Positions 9,601 through 24,600 of a stretch of 43,201 nt of DNA are shown here, piece by piece. Numbering within the stretch: position 1 is the first letter of the stretch; every line of letters starts with the position of its first letter. The stretch is from NCBI GenBank assembly GCA_008931825.1, contig QXVZ01005506.1, positions 1 through 43,201 on the forward strand. The letters run 5' to 3'. The notes beneath the pieces were generated by a model that searched no databases, was not told where the DNA came from, and saw only the letters and a list, made by a program, of their open reading frames with translations. Both the position numbers and the translations under genes were made by a program. This stretch comes from Phallusia fumigata (Eukaryota > Chordata > Ascidiacea > Phlebobranchia > Ascidiidae).

Positions 9601-12600
9601 ATCCACGGCTTGAGCCCGAATCGTCCTTCTCAATACCAGCCTCGCCTACTGGTGTTGGTGTACGAACTGGTGTTCGGCGGGTTCTCTTTGACGATCTAAC
9701 CAAAAACGGCACGAACTGGTCCTCGTACGCGATCGTCTGCGGCGACTTGCGCTTGCTTCTCCGGCGGCTGCTGCTTCGGCGTGTCGGAGTCGTCGCATCA
9801 GCTTCGAGCTGCCCAAACACGACAAGCGAGGTTACGGAAATGCGTTGCAAAAGCGGGTTGTCGCGCGTCGCCAGCACCACCGACGCGGCGCATTGCTCCC
9901 GAGTGATTTTCTCGCGTTCAGGAGGGTAGGAGCGTGATTGACGTAGGATTTCGGGTGAATTTACATCGACTTTGACCGCGTTTTTAGCCGAGTGTGCGTC
10001 ATCACAACATACGACAAGGGGGGTGGTTCAAGTTTAACACGAAAAACCACCAACGAAAAAAATAGTATTATGTGTCAAGTGAAATTAAACAAAACAATAA
10101 AAAATGTCTTGGAAGTCAGAAATAAGACTTTGCGACATTTTACACTACAATTGATTAATTGGGTCCAATCTACCTTGTAAGTTTTGTTAACAAGGTATAA
10201 AACCCTAAGTTAACACCTAATAGGGATGACATGGCGTTTTTGTGCTATTTAGCCTTGTTTCGTTGGCGCCGAAGAGACTTCGGATACCAACACTCGACGA
10301 ATTTGCCACCCCTTCGGCTTTCGTAGAAGCGATTTCGAAGCAGCGACAACCGAATTCTCAGAAATCGTCGCTTAGCGCGTGTCTCAGACCAAAACATCAA
10401 CTGGAAAAGGCGACGGAGCACCAAATGAGAGAGCGAGAGAAAAAGGCCGGAGCGTCAACTGACACGGTTATTCTTCTCTTGCATTCTCCATGATGATGGG
10501 AGCAATTACTCACGACTTAAATTTGTTTTTGTTTTTTATCGTTTTAAGCATCTTTGGGCTGGCGTGCTTTGCAAATCTAATTTTACATACGCATCAATGG
10601 GAACTCGTGGTAGCACCTAAAGACAACTGAATTGTTCCTTCTATGATATAAACACAGCATGTGGTTTAGTAACAGTTTTAGGACGGAAGCACTTTGAATG
10701 TTTATTGGCTGCGAAGAATATTTGGGAAAACAAAATTAGTGGTTGAAAATATTCCGTAAGGGGCGCCAAATTTGGGCATTGGGTTCGTGACATAAGATCT
10801 CGATGTGACGAACGCGGCGGCCGTCGATGCCAAAAGGCGATTAATCCCAATGTTAAAACGCAGCCTGCGGTCAAAATCGTATGGGGAGAAACTGAATTCG
10901 TGACCAGAAACCGAGAGAATTCGGCGAAAGCCTGGAGTGACGACGCGTGAGATGCTCGTTGTCCTCAAGCGTTAAGCCGCAAAGAGCCAGGCTGGTAACA
11001 CGAGCTTTACAGACATCGCCACCACATTGTCGTGACGCTTTTTTGTGATGCCCAACTAATCACGTACCCTTGCCTAAAATCCAAATTGTAGGGTTTCAGT
11101 GCGTAAAGGCATTGCATGCAGTCACCACCGGTTGTTTACCCGTGCGTTGTTCCTATGTCGATAAATTGCTCCCTAAAGGTAAAGTCCTAATCCATAATAA
11201 TTTTACCCTCAATGGTTAAATGACTTCTTCAGCGATATGTTGCTCTCGCAATTGTTTGCTATGCTTACTTTCGCAATATCGACAGGACTGTCGGTGTTCC
11301 TGCCACGAGGATTGCCGCTTGAGGTTTTCTTGCCTCCCGACTTGGGACCGATGGCGCCGTTCTTTTTTGTTTTTTTTCGTGGGCGCCCTTTGAAAACCGG
11401 TGCTGCAAAGAGAGAACACACAGTTACAGACTCACACTTGCAAAATTGAACGTAAAAACATGAAAAATGCAGACTGTTAAAATCAGTCTTGTCGACCAGA
11501 GCTACACACAATAACTGACAGGGCATTGCGTTGTCAGTAGGTCTGCGGTGCAACAAGCTGCACAGTAACGAGTATTCGGATTCGCTTCGAAAAAGGTCGC
11601 ACATAATTTGGTGAGTTTCGCGTTGCTTTCAATCGCCAGCTATAGTTGCTGTTAACGAAGTTGCCGAAAGCGACATTATGGAACCCATACAACACCAACT
11701 GTTGCCCAAGAACAGCCGTCGGCAATTTTCCTGCAAGGGAAACCGTACAATTGTAAACGACTTTTATCCGAGTAAGTACATCGCTTGCGACAGGGAGGCC
11801 GCTCGGATCATTTGAAAGTAACAATAGTCACTGACTGACAGTCGAAGAATTCGACGCAAATCGCGGGAAACTTTACACGAAAAATCCCGTCGAGCAGGGC
11901 GAATCATATCGGGGTGTCATTTCCTAAAGACAAATGCTGTTGCATGCAGATGTCAAACATAGGCCTCTGGTGTCGCGCTCTCAGATGAATCGGGAATGTT
12001 TTGGGCAGTTCTTTCGCTGGAAATCGCCCGGGGATCACAACGCCAGGGTTTCGCCACGCAGCAGTGTATCGGACAAGCTCGCACCAAATTTCGTCGAAAG
12101 TCGTACCGACACAAGTGTGATTTGAGTCGGCGCGGACCACAATAGCCTGCATTGCAACTTGAGACTATCCATGTTCGGGTGTAGCAACGCACACTGCAAT
12201 CTCAAGACTGTGGCAATGTGCAACAATAAAAATAATATAATCTCGGATTTTTTCTCGCGCAGTAAATGAGGTTATATATCCTCATAGATTTTGAGTTTGA
12301 TTTTTCAATAATTTTTGATTTTTTAAAGCATCATTTTTGCGTTCACGCTTTCATTCTTATATTCGACGCATAGCTAATATTTATGATATTTCAACAACTT
12401 TCTGCAGCAAAACACGCGTTTCGAAAACGTAGATTTTGCAGAGATTTAGAATTTGGTACGCGGGGAACGGAAACAAGCGCTTCCTAAGGCGCAAGGAAAA
12501 TCGACATCGTGTTCAAAATTCGTGAGTGTCGAGGCTAGAAACGTCAACCTTAACCTAAACACACGCTGCAAGGCCGCACGCCGCCATGTGCTTTAGGCGT

Positions 12601-15600
12601 AGTGGGCAAAAGCGCGGCGCTTCTCTAACGACGTGCAGACGACCAATTGTTTTCGGCAAAATATACAGAAGCAAAGTGAGATATGGGTCATGGCACAATT
12701 CTACTCGCCTCATCTAGACGTCATTTGACCAGGTTACTGCGGCGTGTTGGCAATGCAATTTCAGGTTGTTTCATTTTCAACACAACATATTTTGTTTCAG
12801 AAGTTTTTGTGCCTGTGTGTTACAAATATGTACGTATGTTACCTAATTGCCTTTTAACCTTTCCAACAGAGAATTTTTCATCCATCAATATTTTTACGAT
12901 CAATACTAAAAAATATCCCCTCTGCATCCCGGAATATTACCAGCGGTATACTTGTTTTTTTGCGTGCTTTAACCAATCTGACGTTAAGTGGGTGTAATTT
13001 AAAAATTCCAGACGAAACTGACCGCAAAAAAATAACAATCCGCCATGGTTTACTTGTTAATCTCGCACACAATCACGTTTTTCAACCACACACAACGCAC
13101 GTCCAACCAATAACCTTTGCGACGCGATATTCAAGAGCAAGCGGAGGAACAGCTGCAGTTACCTATCGAAAACGTTTCCGGGCCGATTCCTGGTATTTCG
13201 CGTTGATAAGCAGCGGGCCCCGGGCGAAATACGGCTCCCTTTGACGCCAGCTCTCAGTCAGAATTAGGCCACTAGTCGGCTAATCCGAACGCTCGACGTG
13301 AAATGTCGAAAACTGATCCGAGACCAGATTAAGGTCGAAAATAACGCTGCCCGCAATTGTGTCTTACCGATAGCACATCGCAGCAACAGACAATAGGATT
13401 ACGAAAAAAGTGAATACGAGCGCCGCGAGGTGGAAAAACAACATACCTACGTCCAGGTAATTGCACGCGGTGCTAGTCACACTGTTAAAGGTCAGTCTAT
13501 TTGGCGATGCGCGAATTTGCATTTGGCAAGGACGAAAAGGAGCGCTGCCTTGTCATTATTAGAATCAGTGGTGTTGGGTAGAGAGCCGCAGGGCGAGTAA
13601 AGATTCTCAACAAATGGCCACTATCGATTGCTTCTTGGAATGGCAAGCACGCACTTGCTCGCAACCGCATCGAAATTGCTGCTTGCGAATTTTTTAACTG
13701 TTTGTGTAGTGCTGTGTGACGTTGATAGGTGAAAGGTCACCTTATAAAGTTCAGTTTAAATTTAAACAGACAATCCACTTACTTAATTAGCGCAACAGCT
13801 GAAAACGATGCATCATCAAAAATGAAATTCGTAACACTATGCTCACCCAGTTCCTCGCATATAAGATCATGCTCGAATAGCTGTGGGTACTCGAACGTGT
13901 CGCGGCAAAAAACAACACGCGCTTTTGGATTTTCTGACGTCACGGCTCCGAGAGCGGTCAAGAACGTCCTGGCACCCGGCTGGGTCAACCAGTCCTGGTC
14001 AACGTGTTGAACCCTCTTCATCAATGCCTTGTGACGACAATATGCATTCATACTCAACATCACAACTTCAGCTTTGTGGCGGGGTGGCTCGCAGCACACG
14101 GTGTTCGACTGCGTCGCTGATGGATCGGTCGAGTTTAGATCACTCACTTGCTCATCGATAGCTCGCGGTTTACCCGGTGAATTTGAACCGCAGCCGTTTT
14201 CTGTGAAAATATACCGTCAGGGGTCGAAAACACGGTTGCGAATTTAAAAGGCGCGCTAAACCTACTTGACAGCAGCAGTGCCCGCTTTTCCGCATTGATG
14301 TCGTGCATGTTCACACAAGAATGTAGCATGGAGTAGCGGTGTAGAGGAGCACCAGAGAGATGGTTGAAACCACCGTTTTTGTGAGGCTGAAATACAAAAA
14401 GGATTAAAAAAGATCCATTGCCATGTTTAAAAGATAGAGGTTTAATTTGGGTGCAAAATAAACACCCCAGTGACCAAATCTACCCGTTTCTAAAGGTTAC
14501 ATAACAATTTGAACAACCATCTCCTAACATTCTCGCACCGATAAAAAAATCTTTCTTTACAAATAGGTTCTGTCACTATGGTGGCAGGTGGGATGTGTTT
14601 TTACTGATGAAGACATATACTCACCGGAGTAAGAAGGAGTGGACTGCCGTAATTCCACTCGCTCGGTTCGACGATCCACGATGCGAGGTCGGATGTTCGC
14701 ATCACGATCTTGTCCGACACTGCAAGCATTTCATCCTGCAAAAACAAACCCATTCTATTGTGGCGTAATTCATAAGCACCTACGGTTTTATGCGTTCTGT
14801 CATACATTAAACATATTAACTAATGGCATGTAACAAGGTGTGGACCGTGAAAAATAAAAACAAAAACATCTAATTAAAAAACATATATTTCTGACGTTGC
14901 AATAAAGTAATTTTAAACCGAAATGCAACAAAAATATTAGCATTAATTCGAGTGATAGACCGCCAGGCAGTTCCCACAACACAAGTTTAGCACTTGATGC
15001 GTCAACGCGCCGCAGCAACGTTGTCCATTGCACACCAACAAGAAAAACGGAGCAAAGCAAGATGGCGGCCCAGGAGAAAGACGTGAGGTCGGGAGACAGA
15101 CGGTCAACGATAGGTGTTTATGTAGACACGCCAGGCGCGATTCGCGGAAAAGCAACAAGTTCAAGTACACGGTTCCTGGAGCGCTACGCTATCATCTCGC
15201 GGGCAATCGTCGCTAAGCTTGCATTACGCGCGACGACCACCGATAGACACGGTTTGTGGTTTTCGGCTTTTCACAGCGTTTTCTTTGCGCCTTCTCCACA
15301 CATTTACTTGTGTTTAACGTTTGTAAATGTGCATTGCGAATGTGTGTTTGTTTTAGTGGTTTACTGCAACCAAACATTATACATGCGTGGTGCCATATTT
15401 GCGGTCGTACCATTTGGATCGAACAGTTAACAATAACAACATAGAACACATGATGGTTGTCTGCAAATACAAACCTTAAATTTTTAGTGGCCTGACAGAC
15501 CAAGCCCAGTCACACTTGCACAAAAATGTTTGATTAGAAACATCAGTAATTGTATCATTGGCGGAAACACATTGAAAAACAAGTTATTGGAAACACTTTC

Positions 15601-18600
15601 AACGGAGATAACCAAGTATTCGTGTTAGTTATCGAAAATCCTAATTCAGAAAATATTGCTTGTGTACATTTTTCCCACACCCATCACGAATATTTTATCC
15701 CGAGTCATCGTTTGGCTTACGCACGTTCCACTTGATTTTCGGTGGGGTTAATTAAATCTCAGGCTCGTTCGAACATGACCCAACCTATTTTAATTTGACT
15801 CGCGGCAATGACGCGACAATCGTGTTGTCGTTGTGCCAAATTGTCATGTTTCGTCTACCTTACGAGCAAAACTGTAATTTCAAAGATAAAAGGATTTGCC
15901 AACTGCTTTCTAAACAGCAATGTTTACACATGATATTAATCGATTTGTCAAAATATTCTCAAGTCCGATGTGTGATTTTCAAGTTATTAGCAAAAAGCTA
16001 ATTTCAGAGGTTAATGCCATTTCAGTGTTTGCCTTACTATGTTAAAATTTTTTTAAATGTTTCAAAACAAGTGTTCGATGTTCAACCGTACAAAAGTAAA
16101 CTGTTAGTGCCACCTAATGGACATATCATCGACGCTTCGTAATCTGTTGGGCGGAGCCAAAGCGCAGAGCGTTTATTTCCAACCAGTGGAAGCCATACTT
16201 TGAACCAACTCGCGGAATCAAGGAAATTTTAACCTATTTTTTACTGCGACGTCGAGAAATGGTACATAAAGGTGCACAAATATTCGCGCGTTAAAACTAA
16301 CCACATAAATTACTTTCATTATGGTGTTAGGTGTAGGTCTTTAAGATGTGCCAACAACTTGCAAGTTTTCGCAGATGAACGATATAAAGGCACTGTGTGT
16401 CGAAAATCTTACTCAGGCAATCAATCCACACAAAAGCGAATCAATGCCCGCGACATCGCCAGCCCTTGTCACCAAACAAAAGCCATTCAGAGTCGATGGG
16501 AAAATAAATACGGCAGGGAGGAGAGGGGCGAGAGCATAAAAGACACCAATGCGGGAGAAGGAGGAGCACACTCACTCCCGAGGGGTTGGAATTGTCGGCG
16601 CAATGGTGCTTACTGAATATTGGCCTTGGTCCACTTGTGACCTTTCAAATGCAAAAAAACTTGCAGGGAACTGTGGGCAAGGAAATTGTTGAAATTAATT
16701 GCTGCGGAAATAATCACTGCAGCTATGTGGTAGCATTCAGGCTCTGCCCATTTTGCGATCGCAATTTGTGACACGTTTGACAGTAAGAACAACCATTTCC
16801 GTGGCTTGATAAGCGGTTGTAATCAAAACACGGTTTAACAAAGCTATTGTCGTTTGCGTCAGCACTTCCGTCCTCTTGCGCATAAATTATGCAGCCAGAT
16901 GGCTTAACGAGACTGAATCAAGGCCCGTAAAATTGAGACACTTTTTACCAGAATGACCCCAATCGCACCCTATAGTTTGTGATACAGCGAGTAATCATTG
17001 AAAAAAACTGCCGATTAATTAAATAAACTGTCAGAAATTGATGCCTTAAGTTGTTTATTTACTTGAATTGTACAGAGTCAAAATATGTTGTGTACTTAAA
17101 CTTGAGCACATTATATGATACCTTTTAGTTGCCTTTTAAAACAATGTCGTTATTTTTTATCACGTTCGTCCGTTCCATTTAACACGGGCGTTTTGTAAAG
17201 GTGCTCGTGGGTGTACGAAAGTGCACAACGGTGCTTACGCGTCGGTGTATGTGCATGCACGCGGGTAAAGCACCTGGCCGTCTGTTGATTCAGCAATTCC
17301 GATTTGTTTGAGCGGCCCGGTTTTATCACAGACTCGTCGCAGTGTATCTGAATAATTCAACGCGGCTTAAAGGGGCATTTACCAAACGCCAGTATCCAAA
17401 ACATATCATCAAGAATACCAAGTTACAACTTTTTTTCTTGAAATGTCTAAAACATCGTTTCTATTGTTTTGATTTTTTAAGTAAACAATAGCATGGCTAT
17501 CGCATGTTAAGGTTTCAGCAAAAAAATAAAATATATTCTTTTCAGAAAGGAATGGTCGAATACACTACAAGAACTATTATCCAGGAAGTATGGATAGACA
17601 AACAGTCCGATTAAATTGCTTTGGGAAGTAATGCCATGGGCATAACCGTATGTCCAACATGATGCTGCTTTAAAAAGGTTAATGGCATAAACTAACATAC
17701 ACTTGCAAGATTTAACAAAAGAACAAGAATATTCCATTAAATAACAGACAAAAAAATGCTACCATCCATTAGGTCTCTAAAATGCAGTAAAAATCCTGGG
17801 TAATATACAGACGCGTCCCATTTTAGTGACGGCGCAAAGCAATTAAAATGTTACCGCAAGGCAAAGTGACAAAGGCGAATCACAGAAGTTACAAATGGGG
17901 TTCAAATTGCGACACAAATAGACCAGCTGAAATTCGACCAAGAGCAGAGACAATTTCACAAGCGGTTTAGTCATGCCTACTTGTGTTACACAGCCGCTTT
18001 CAAACGGCTGTTTGATGTTGCCAGCGCAAAATTAAATTTGTTATTTGTGGGTTTCAAAATTTAATGCGAACAAAAGGTATAGTTAATTATAACAATGTGC
18101 TTACTTTACAGACCAAAATAGGCGAGAAAATCGCCACTTTCCACCTTGCCCGTGCCATTTCGATATGCGGGAAATGTAATCTTAATCTTGATAAGGCCAC
18201 ATAATTATATCCTATGCGCAAGTGGATTTACATGGCGAAGATAAGAGGCAAGTAAATATCGCTCAACCACAGCCAACGTTGAGAAATCCGTTTGTACCAT
18301 TCAGATCCGCAAATTTCGTTTAAAAACGTATTGTGCCTGTCATTTTTTGCGATATTAACAAATCGCTGCCGTAGTGAATTTGGCGATTTAGAGAAAGTCA
18401 ATGTTGACAAGCTTGCGCCATTGGGTATTAAAGACCTGAGATTAAACCGCCATAAAAAAGCAGAGCAAGGCTGTCAAACAAAAATCACAGTAGGGGTTGA
18501 AACTCTGCCCAGCGGGCTTGTTAATTCGGCGTTGGTCTGGTTAAGCAGTTGGACGTTATCTGCATGGTCGACAAGCAGTTGGGCATCATCAATTATTCAC

Positions 18601-21600
18601 AGGCCGCTGTTACACCACAAGAATTCGCAAAATTGCCGGGAAATGGATCGGGTTACAGCCGCCGCGATCTGCGCCCCGGAGAGGGAAGGAGCAGCAGAGC
18701 AGATGCTTGCGCAGTTTATTTTATGCCGACCAACTTGTTGAAAGCAACTTGCTAGGCAACAAAACCGCCGTCTTTGGTATTACGCTAAAGACGATAATGG
18801 GGTTATTTACATGCTTACTAAAAGCGAGTCACAATCCAGCTTCTTGCGGCTAACAAAGGCGATGTGTTTAATGATGATTAAAAATTTGTAACCGGTGTCT
18901 GGAAATCGATTATATACGCAAATTTTAAAATGGAAAATACATTCAACGCTTCATTTTTTTACAAACAAACATTGATGATTTTCGAAACAAATTGTTTGCT
19001 TTGGGTGTGCATAATCCTCTGTGGCATTTACTACGTCCAAACAATTAGTTTTAATTTAAACACCGGATCATTTTTGCCGCTTGAGGTGACGAAGACACGC
19101 GAGAGCCCGCCCGAAGAGAAGCGCGTATAAAAAAGAAACAAAGCAGAGGGAAAAGGAAAAAGAGTGGGAGGGACCGCGGCTTCTGTTAACGACAAGGATT
19201 AGCCGAAAACAATTCCCGGAATATCGTTCGTAACCTTTCGCGGGGGATTAGGACAGGACAGACTTACATAAATCGCTTGCGGTTCGTTTTATTATCGCAT
19301 TAGTATGGAATCCTGTTTGGCGTATCAGAGAACACATGCGGACCAACTTGTATGGTTGTTTGAAGATTTTTTGCACGCCAAAGATTGAGAATCGAATATA
19401 TTTTTCGTCAATTTAATTTCGGTCCATTAGATGAACATACGGTATTGACCTCTAAATGTCCTTTCGCGATGACGAAATCGATTGATGACGTGTCACCCGC
19501 CAATTACCGTTAGCGGAGAACGTATAATTTAAGAAGATTATTGTCGACGATTTTGCGTCAGTTTTGCTATTTTCTAACCGGGCCAGTTCGACTAAATTCA
19601 TATAAAACGAAACAAATTTACACATTTAACTGCTAATTAAATGCTTTTTTGGCAACGTTGCGTTTGCCCCAGTTTGAACAAGTTTTAAATTGTGCAAAAA
19701 GTTGAGGATTCCTACAAAAGCCTAATTTAATCACGAGAGTCTGTTCACTTTTGGCACCTAATCAAAACAAATTGACAACAATGTAAGAAAACAGCTGCAC
19801 GTGGGATGGTTAAGGGAAATTCAGCGGACTGGAATTACACTGTTTTCAAAACCTCTTACAAGTGAAACGAAACGAGGCGAATTTTCGGGTCAGGAGAGAC
19901 GAGTCAAGAGCGTGGGCGACCAATTCTAGAATCAGTGACGTCGCGTTACACCTAAAAACCACAGTTATTACACTGTTACATGCGAGGCAGCGACAGTCAA
20001 GTTAACTATCGCTTGGTATACAGATCCAACAGCTGATGATGAGCCAGGGGGCTTTGTGCTGGCGACACCTGCGGAACTATGGGCGCGTCACAGAACCAGC
20101 GGCCATGACGGGACAACAATTTACAACCAAGTAAACGTGGTTTTATGACAGCTCTTTGAAGGTATTGCACACCGAAAAAGCCACAAACATCGCAAAACAG
20201 CGCCTGTAGACCAGCAATGAACTCAAGTGGCTCATTTGAAACCTTTGTCGGTGTTAACACACTTAGTTTGGCCCTAATAAATACTTTTCGAAAAATAAAG
20301 CAACCTTAATATTTTTACGCGCATTTGCCCAAAAAATATTTATCAAAAAAATTCGTATAACATTAGGCATTTATACACAAATGAAAGTCCACAACGTGTG
20401 TATGTGATAAGTCAAAAACGTGTGCTACGTTAATAAGATAGGGCAAAGGTATGAAATGACCCGTTTCTACCAAACAAGACGTGAGTGCAACGGCGGCTCC
20501 ACAAATAGCTTGTCTGTCTCCACAAAGCGTAAAAGCGCATAGGTCGTGTTGGCGCAGTGTTGATATTAACGAGTGGCTTGTCCTGTACACAATGTACACA
20601 CAGGAAGACACAAGTAATATTAAGTCGCATGGAAATAAATATATGACAAGATCTAATATGCGCCGCTGGACTCGTTAACACCACAGAACTTACTAAGCCT
20701 TTGTAAATTTATAACACTGTGTTTTAAAACATTTTTTTAAACTTTTAAATGCGAAAAAACTTCCATCAACTGCTTTTGCAGCTCTGGAGAATATCGTAAC
20801 ACTCAATGAGGCTTAAAGTGGCTAGCAATAAAACGAACATTAACTTTTAAGTGCCGGCAAATGGCAATCATTAACCGAAAATGCATGGGGCCTAATATGT
20901 CGTTTTATGCAATCATCGTGAACTGAAAGTAAGTTGTTTTAGCTATGCACTCAAGCAATCTCTATATTGCCAGTTTTGTAACAATCAATAGTGAGAAATA
21001 ACAATTGCGATGCCAAGTTAATGAAAATCAATGCAAATTCGCGTCATCCACATCTTTACAAAAATATAACGCAACAGGGCCACAAAAAAGTTTATGAAAT
21101 CATTTTGCCTTATTTTTTAAGTGCCGTCGCTTTCCTGTTTAAATTAACAAATCAGTGGCATTTATGGTGTCGCTTTTTTGCCACAAAGACCAGCTTATCC
21201 CAATAAGATTGTGATGCAACAAGCGCACTCTTTATCTCTCTCTCTCTCTCTCTCTTTCACTCCCTCTCACTCCCTCACATGATGTGACATCAGAGATGCC
21301 ACTTTCTCTTTTGGACACGTTACGAATGAAAACACCGAAGCAATTTCCGCTAGACAACTCTCCAGTTTACGAAAAAAATTGCAAAGTACTATTTGGCGCA
21401 TATAACGGTTGAAAAGCTGCCAAAGGATGTGACATCTTTGAATTCAAAGGATTAAATCATAGTTTTTACTTTTGTCAACCGGACTTAAATAAATTATTCT
21501 GTTTTAACAAAAGTCCACAAAACAACATCTCACATAAATTTGCATTCCAACAAAATAAAAAATGTGGCATTTGTGTCAAACTCAAGTCATGTATATTGTA

Positions 21601-24600
21601 TGAAATGTTATTTTTCCCTTGTCTAATTAACAGAGCGCATGTAGAAGCGAGAAAAGCATGTGCGAAACAAAAGCAAGTAAATTCGATGAGGCACTGAACA
21701 TAATTCGGGTTTGGCAATAAACCAAGCGCTTCGGTTGACAACGCAAAACTGGCTTTAAACCAGTAGAAAATCCAACATTAAATCAGACTTAAAAGATGAA
21801 CCGAAAGTGACCGTTTCAAAAAAGAAGTGACCAAAACGAACATATTGTTTGCAATATAGTCGACATCCTAAAACATGTACGTTTGTAAAACGTTTTTCAT
21901 GGTAATGACTTAAGACATATTTCACAGGTTGGTATTTTTATCACAATTCAGAAAAATTGCCATTTACCATTTTTGTATGAAACAGTACTTTGCAGTTAAA
22001 AACAACGTTTTAATTTTAGTTTCCTGTTTCGGGATGTATAATCCACGCAACACGCGACAACCCTGCCAGGTTTTATTGACTCACCCAAAAAGCGAAGGCA
22101 AGCACACACAGCAAAACACTGATGCGATGAGTGTACATAATGTCATGAGCTAACTTATGTGTTGACACACCCGCCCGCTGCTGTGCACTCGTCACATAAC
22201 GCAAGACACAACGCAAAAACGCAGTGATCACATGTTGATAATTCAGATATTAAAAAAACTAAATTAATGCTCGCTGGTGGAAATAAATGATGCCTGAATT
22301 AAAGCCCATTTGTTTCGAATTATTTGCTAGGTTTATGGAGTGAGCTGGGACATCTTTGCAAAGAAAAGCGTCTAAAACCCAGTATTTATTTCAGAAAATC
22401 GATTTGAATCGTACGCGCAGTTTTACGTGATTTTAACACGAACCATATAACGGTAAGTCAACGCCAAGAACGCCCAAACGCGGTTAGTAGGCAAATTCTT
22501 GCGACACAACCCAGTACACCGCAATTACATCAGAAAGGATGTCCCAGCGCCAGCCTATTTATAAACCCCGCAAATGCTGCAGCGCTTCCCCAACAAGCAC
22601 TGGTTTATGACGTCACAATTCCTGGTGACCTTTTGGGAGTATTTACTCCAAAAAGTTATGCACTGTGCGTTGAAAGACGAAATTGCCGTTACTAAAGACT
22701 AGTTTTCGATGTGAAGCGATATCGTCAAAGACGTTACAAAGCAATTTAACATTGATAAACGAATGAAATACTCAATCGAAATAAGTCTTGTTTTTAGGAG
22801 CAGGACATAATTTGTGTTTTTAATCACGAAAGTGGTTTAAAATTGTCTGAAAATGGAAAGGTGTACTTCTAAATACAATCCTGACATAAGTTTCAAGATA
22901 TTTTTTACTTTTAAAAGTGTTCTTTTAAACTGCCACGAACGGCAGAAAACAAGTTCCAAACATATTTAAGCAAGCACGTTAACAAATCCACATATATTAG
23001 TTCATTTCTTAGCACCATAAGCAGGCATTAATTGCAAATCCGCCAAGGCGCTGAGAAACTTCCTGTCTGTACACAGGAGCTTGCCCACGTAAACGTCAGC
23101 GCTTTGTGTTTGTTATTTCACCGCACAAGTCGTTTTGTTCCAGTCAGAGGCCGGATGTCCTAATGCGTTTTGCTCGAACCTCGCGTATGTGTGCACTTTA
23201 AATCAAATCGGAAAGTGGAACGACTGCTTAAATTTTGAGGCAGCCGGTTCCAAAACACATCAATTTAAACATATTTTTGCCTGCCTGACACATATAATTA
23301 CGCACACAGAATTACAGACACTATTTGCATAGCATAGGCTATTTTAGTGTGTAGTATAGGTTTGCTGCGGATTGTGACCTTCAGGTAAACCACGGGTCCA
23401 AACTTGCAAAATAAAGTTTCTACCCACGGGTTATAAACGCTTAGTGCTGTTGTGGCACACCACTATACCGTATTAAATTGTCCCTTATTCTCCCTGTTGT
23501 CAACACATCAATACAAATTCAAACATGTTTTGTACACAATTTTAAGTAAGTTAGGTTGCAGACAATTATCGCAATAATTTCAACGAAAACAATCCTGTTT
23601 TTCTCTGAATGTTTATTGAGCGGGGCAGATGAGAGTTATAAATCAAAACCGCCGGCCATATCACTGGCAGACAGCCTTGGGGCAGAACAGCGGATTTATA
23701 GATGCTATTAACGTATCACACCCTCCGTATTTGGGTTATCAAGGCGATGAGGAAAAATCTCGAAATTCAAATTGGAACGTTGGAGGGGAGAGTTGCGCCG
23801 ACGATGTTATTGGACAGCGCCAGGACAAAAGCCGCATTGTTTACGTAACATAATGCCGCCGTGGACAAATGCGCTCAAATAATCCAAATTCCACGGGAGT
23901 TTTTCGCGTTTAAAAAAATGTGTAATTTGCTGCATTATTTTGTTGGGATACGAAAATTTATTTGCTTTAAATGTGCCCATATGTTACAAAAACATTTAAC
24001 ATTAAAATTCTTATTCGTGTGAACATTGATTACGAGCACTGCAGAACAAACCGAGGCAGGTTAGGTTAATTTATGACATTTCGCTGGGGGAGTTTGAAAG
24101 TACCAGCACACGGGGCTACGGACAGCCGACTTTGCCAACATGGTATCAAGTTACGAGGTTTGTCAACAACACAAATTCTCCGCTGTCGGTGTCTAATGTA
24201 ACATTGTTTCCAAACGTTTTAAAAAAATAGCCGTCTTCTTTAACCCGTCACTGAAATTGCATGAAAAACACTGAGAAAAGTGCCTGACCAAGTTTCACTT
24301 CCATCAACGGGCTATGAAAATTGCAGAATAACAATTTATGTAGCAGTTTATACAAAATGCTTGAAAATCATTTCCTCCATCGAACGTCATTTTTTAGGTT
24401 TATTCACACTAAAATATCTAATAGCGCAGTGAAAAAGCAATATCAGTTTGCAGACAGTAGACTATTTCGAGCTTTCGGTATTTGAAAACCATCAATCAGC
24501 GTTAAAAGAGGAAGTGGATCTATGTGTGAGCTTGTGGGGTCGTCTAACATTTCTACGTACCGAAGGGGAAATTAGCTGCAACAGGCCAGTTAGTGGGTCT

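Noticed and set aside
9462-9929. 155-codon plus-strand ORF rich in Val/Thr/Ser
   Set aside because: Opposite strand of ARID5 exon 6; composition mirrors the Ser/Arg-rich linker.
18421-18755. Overlapping plus-strand open frames with GC-rich centre
   Set aside because: Two frames are equally open and neither has a recognisable motif or splice sites; possibly a regulatory patch but nothing specific.
21235-21290. CT-rich repeat as a possible CRISPR-like or satellite array
   Set aside because: Simple dinucleotide microsatellite with no spacer structure.
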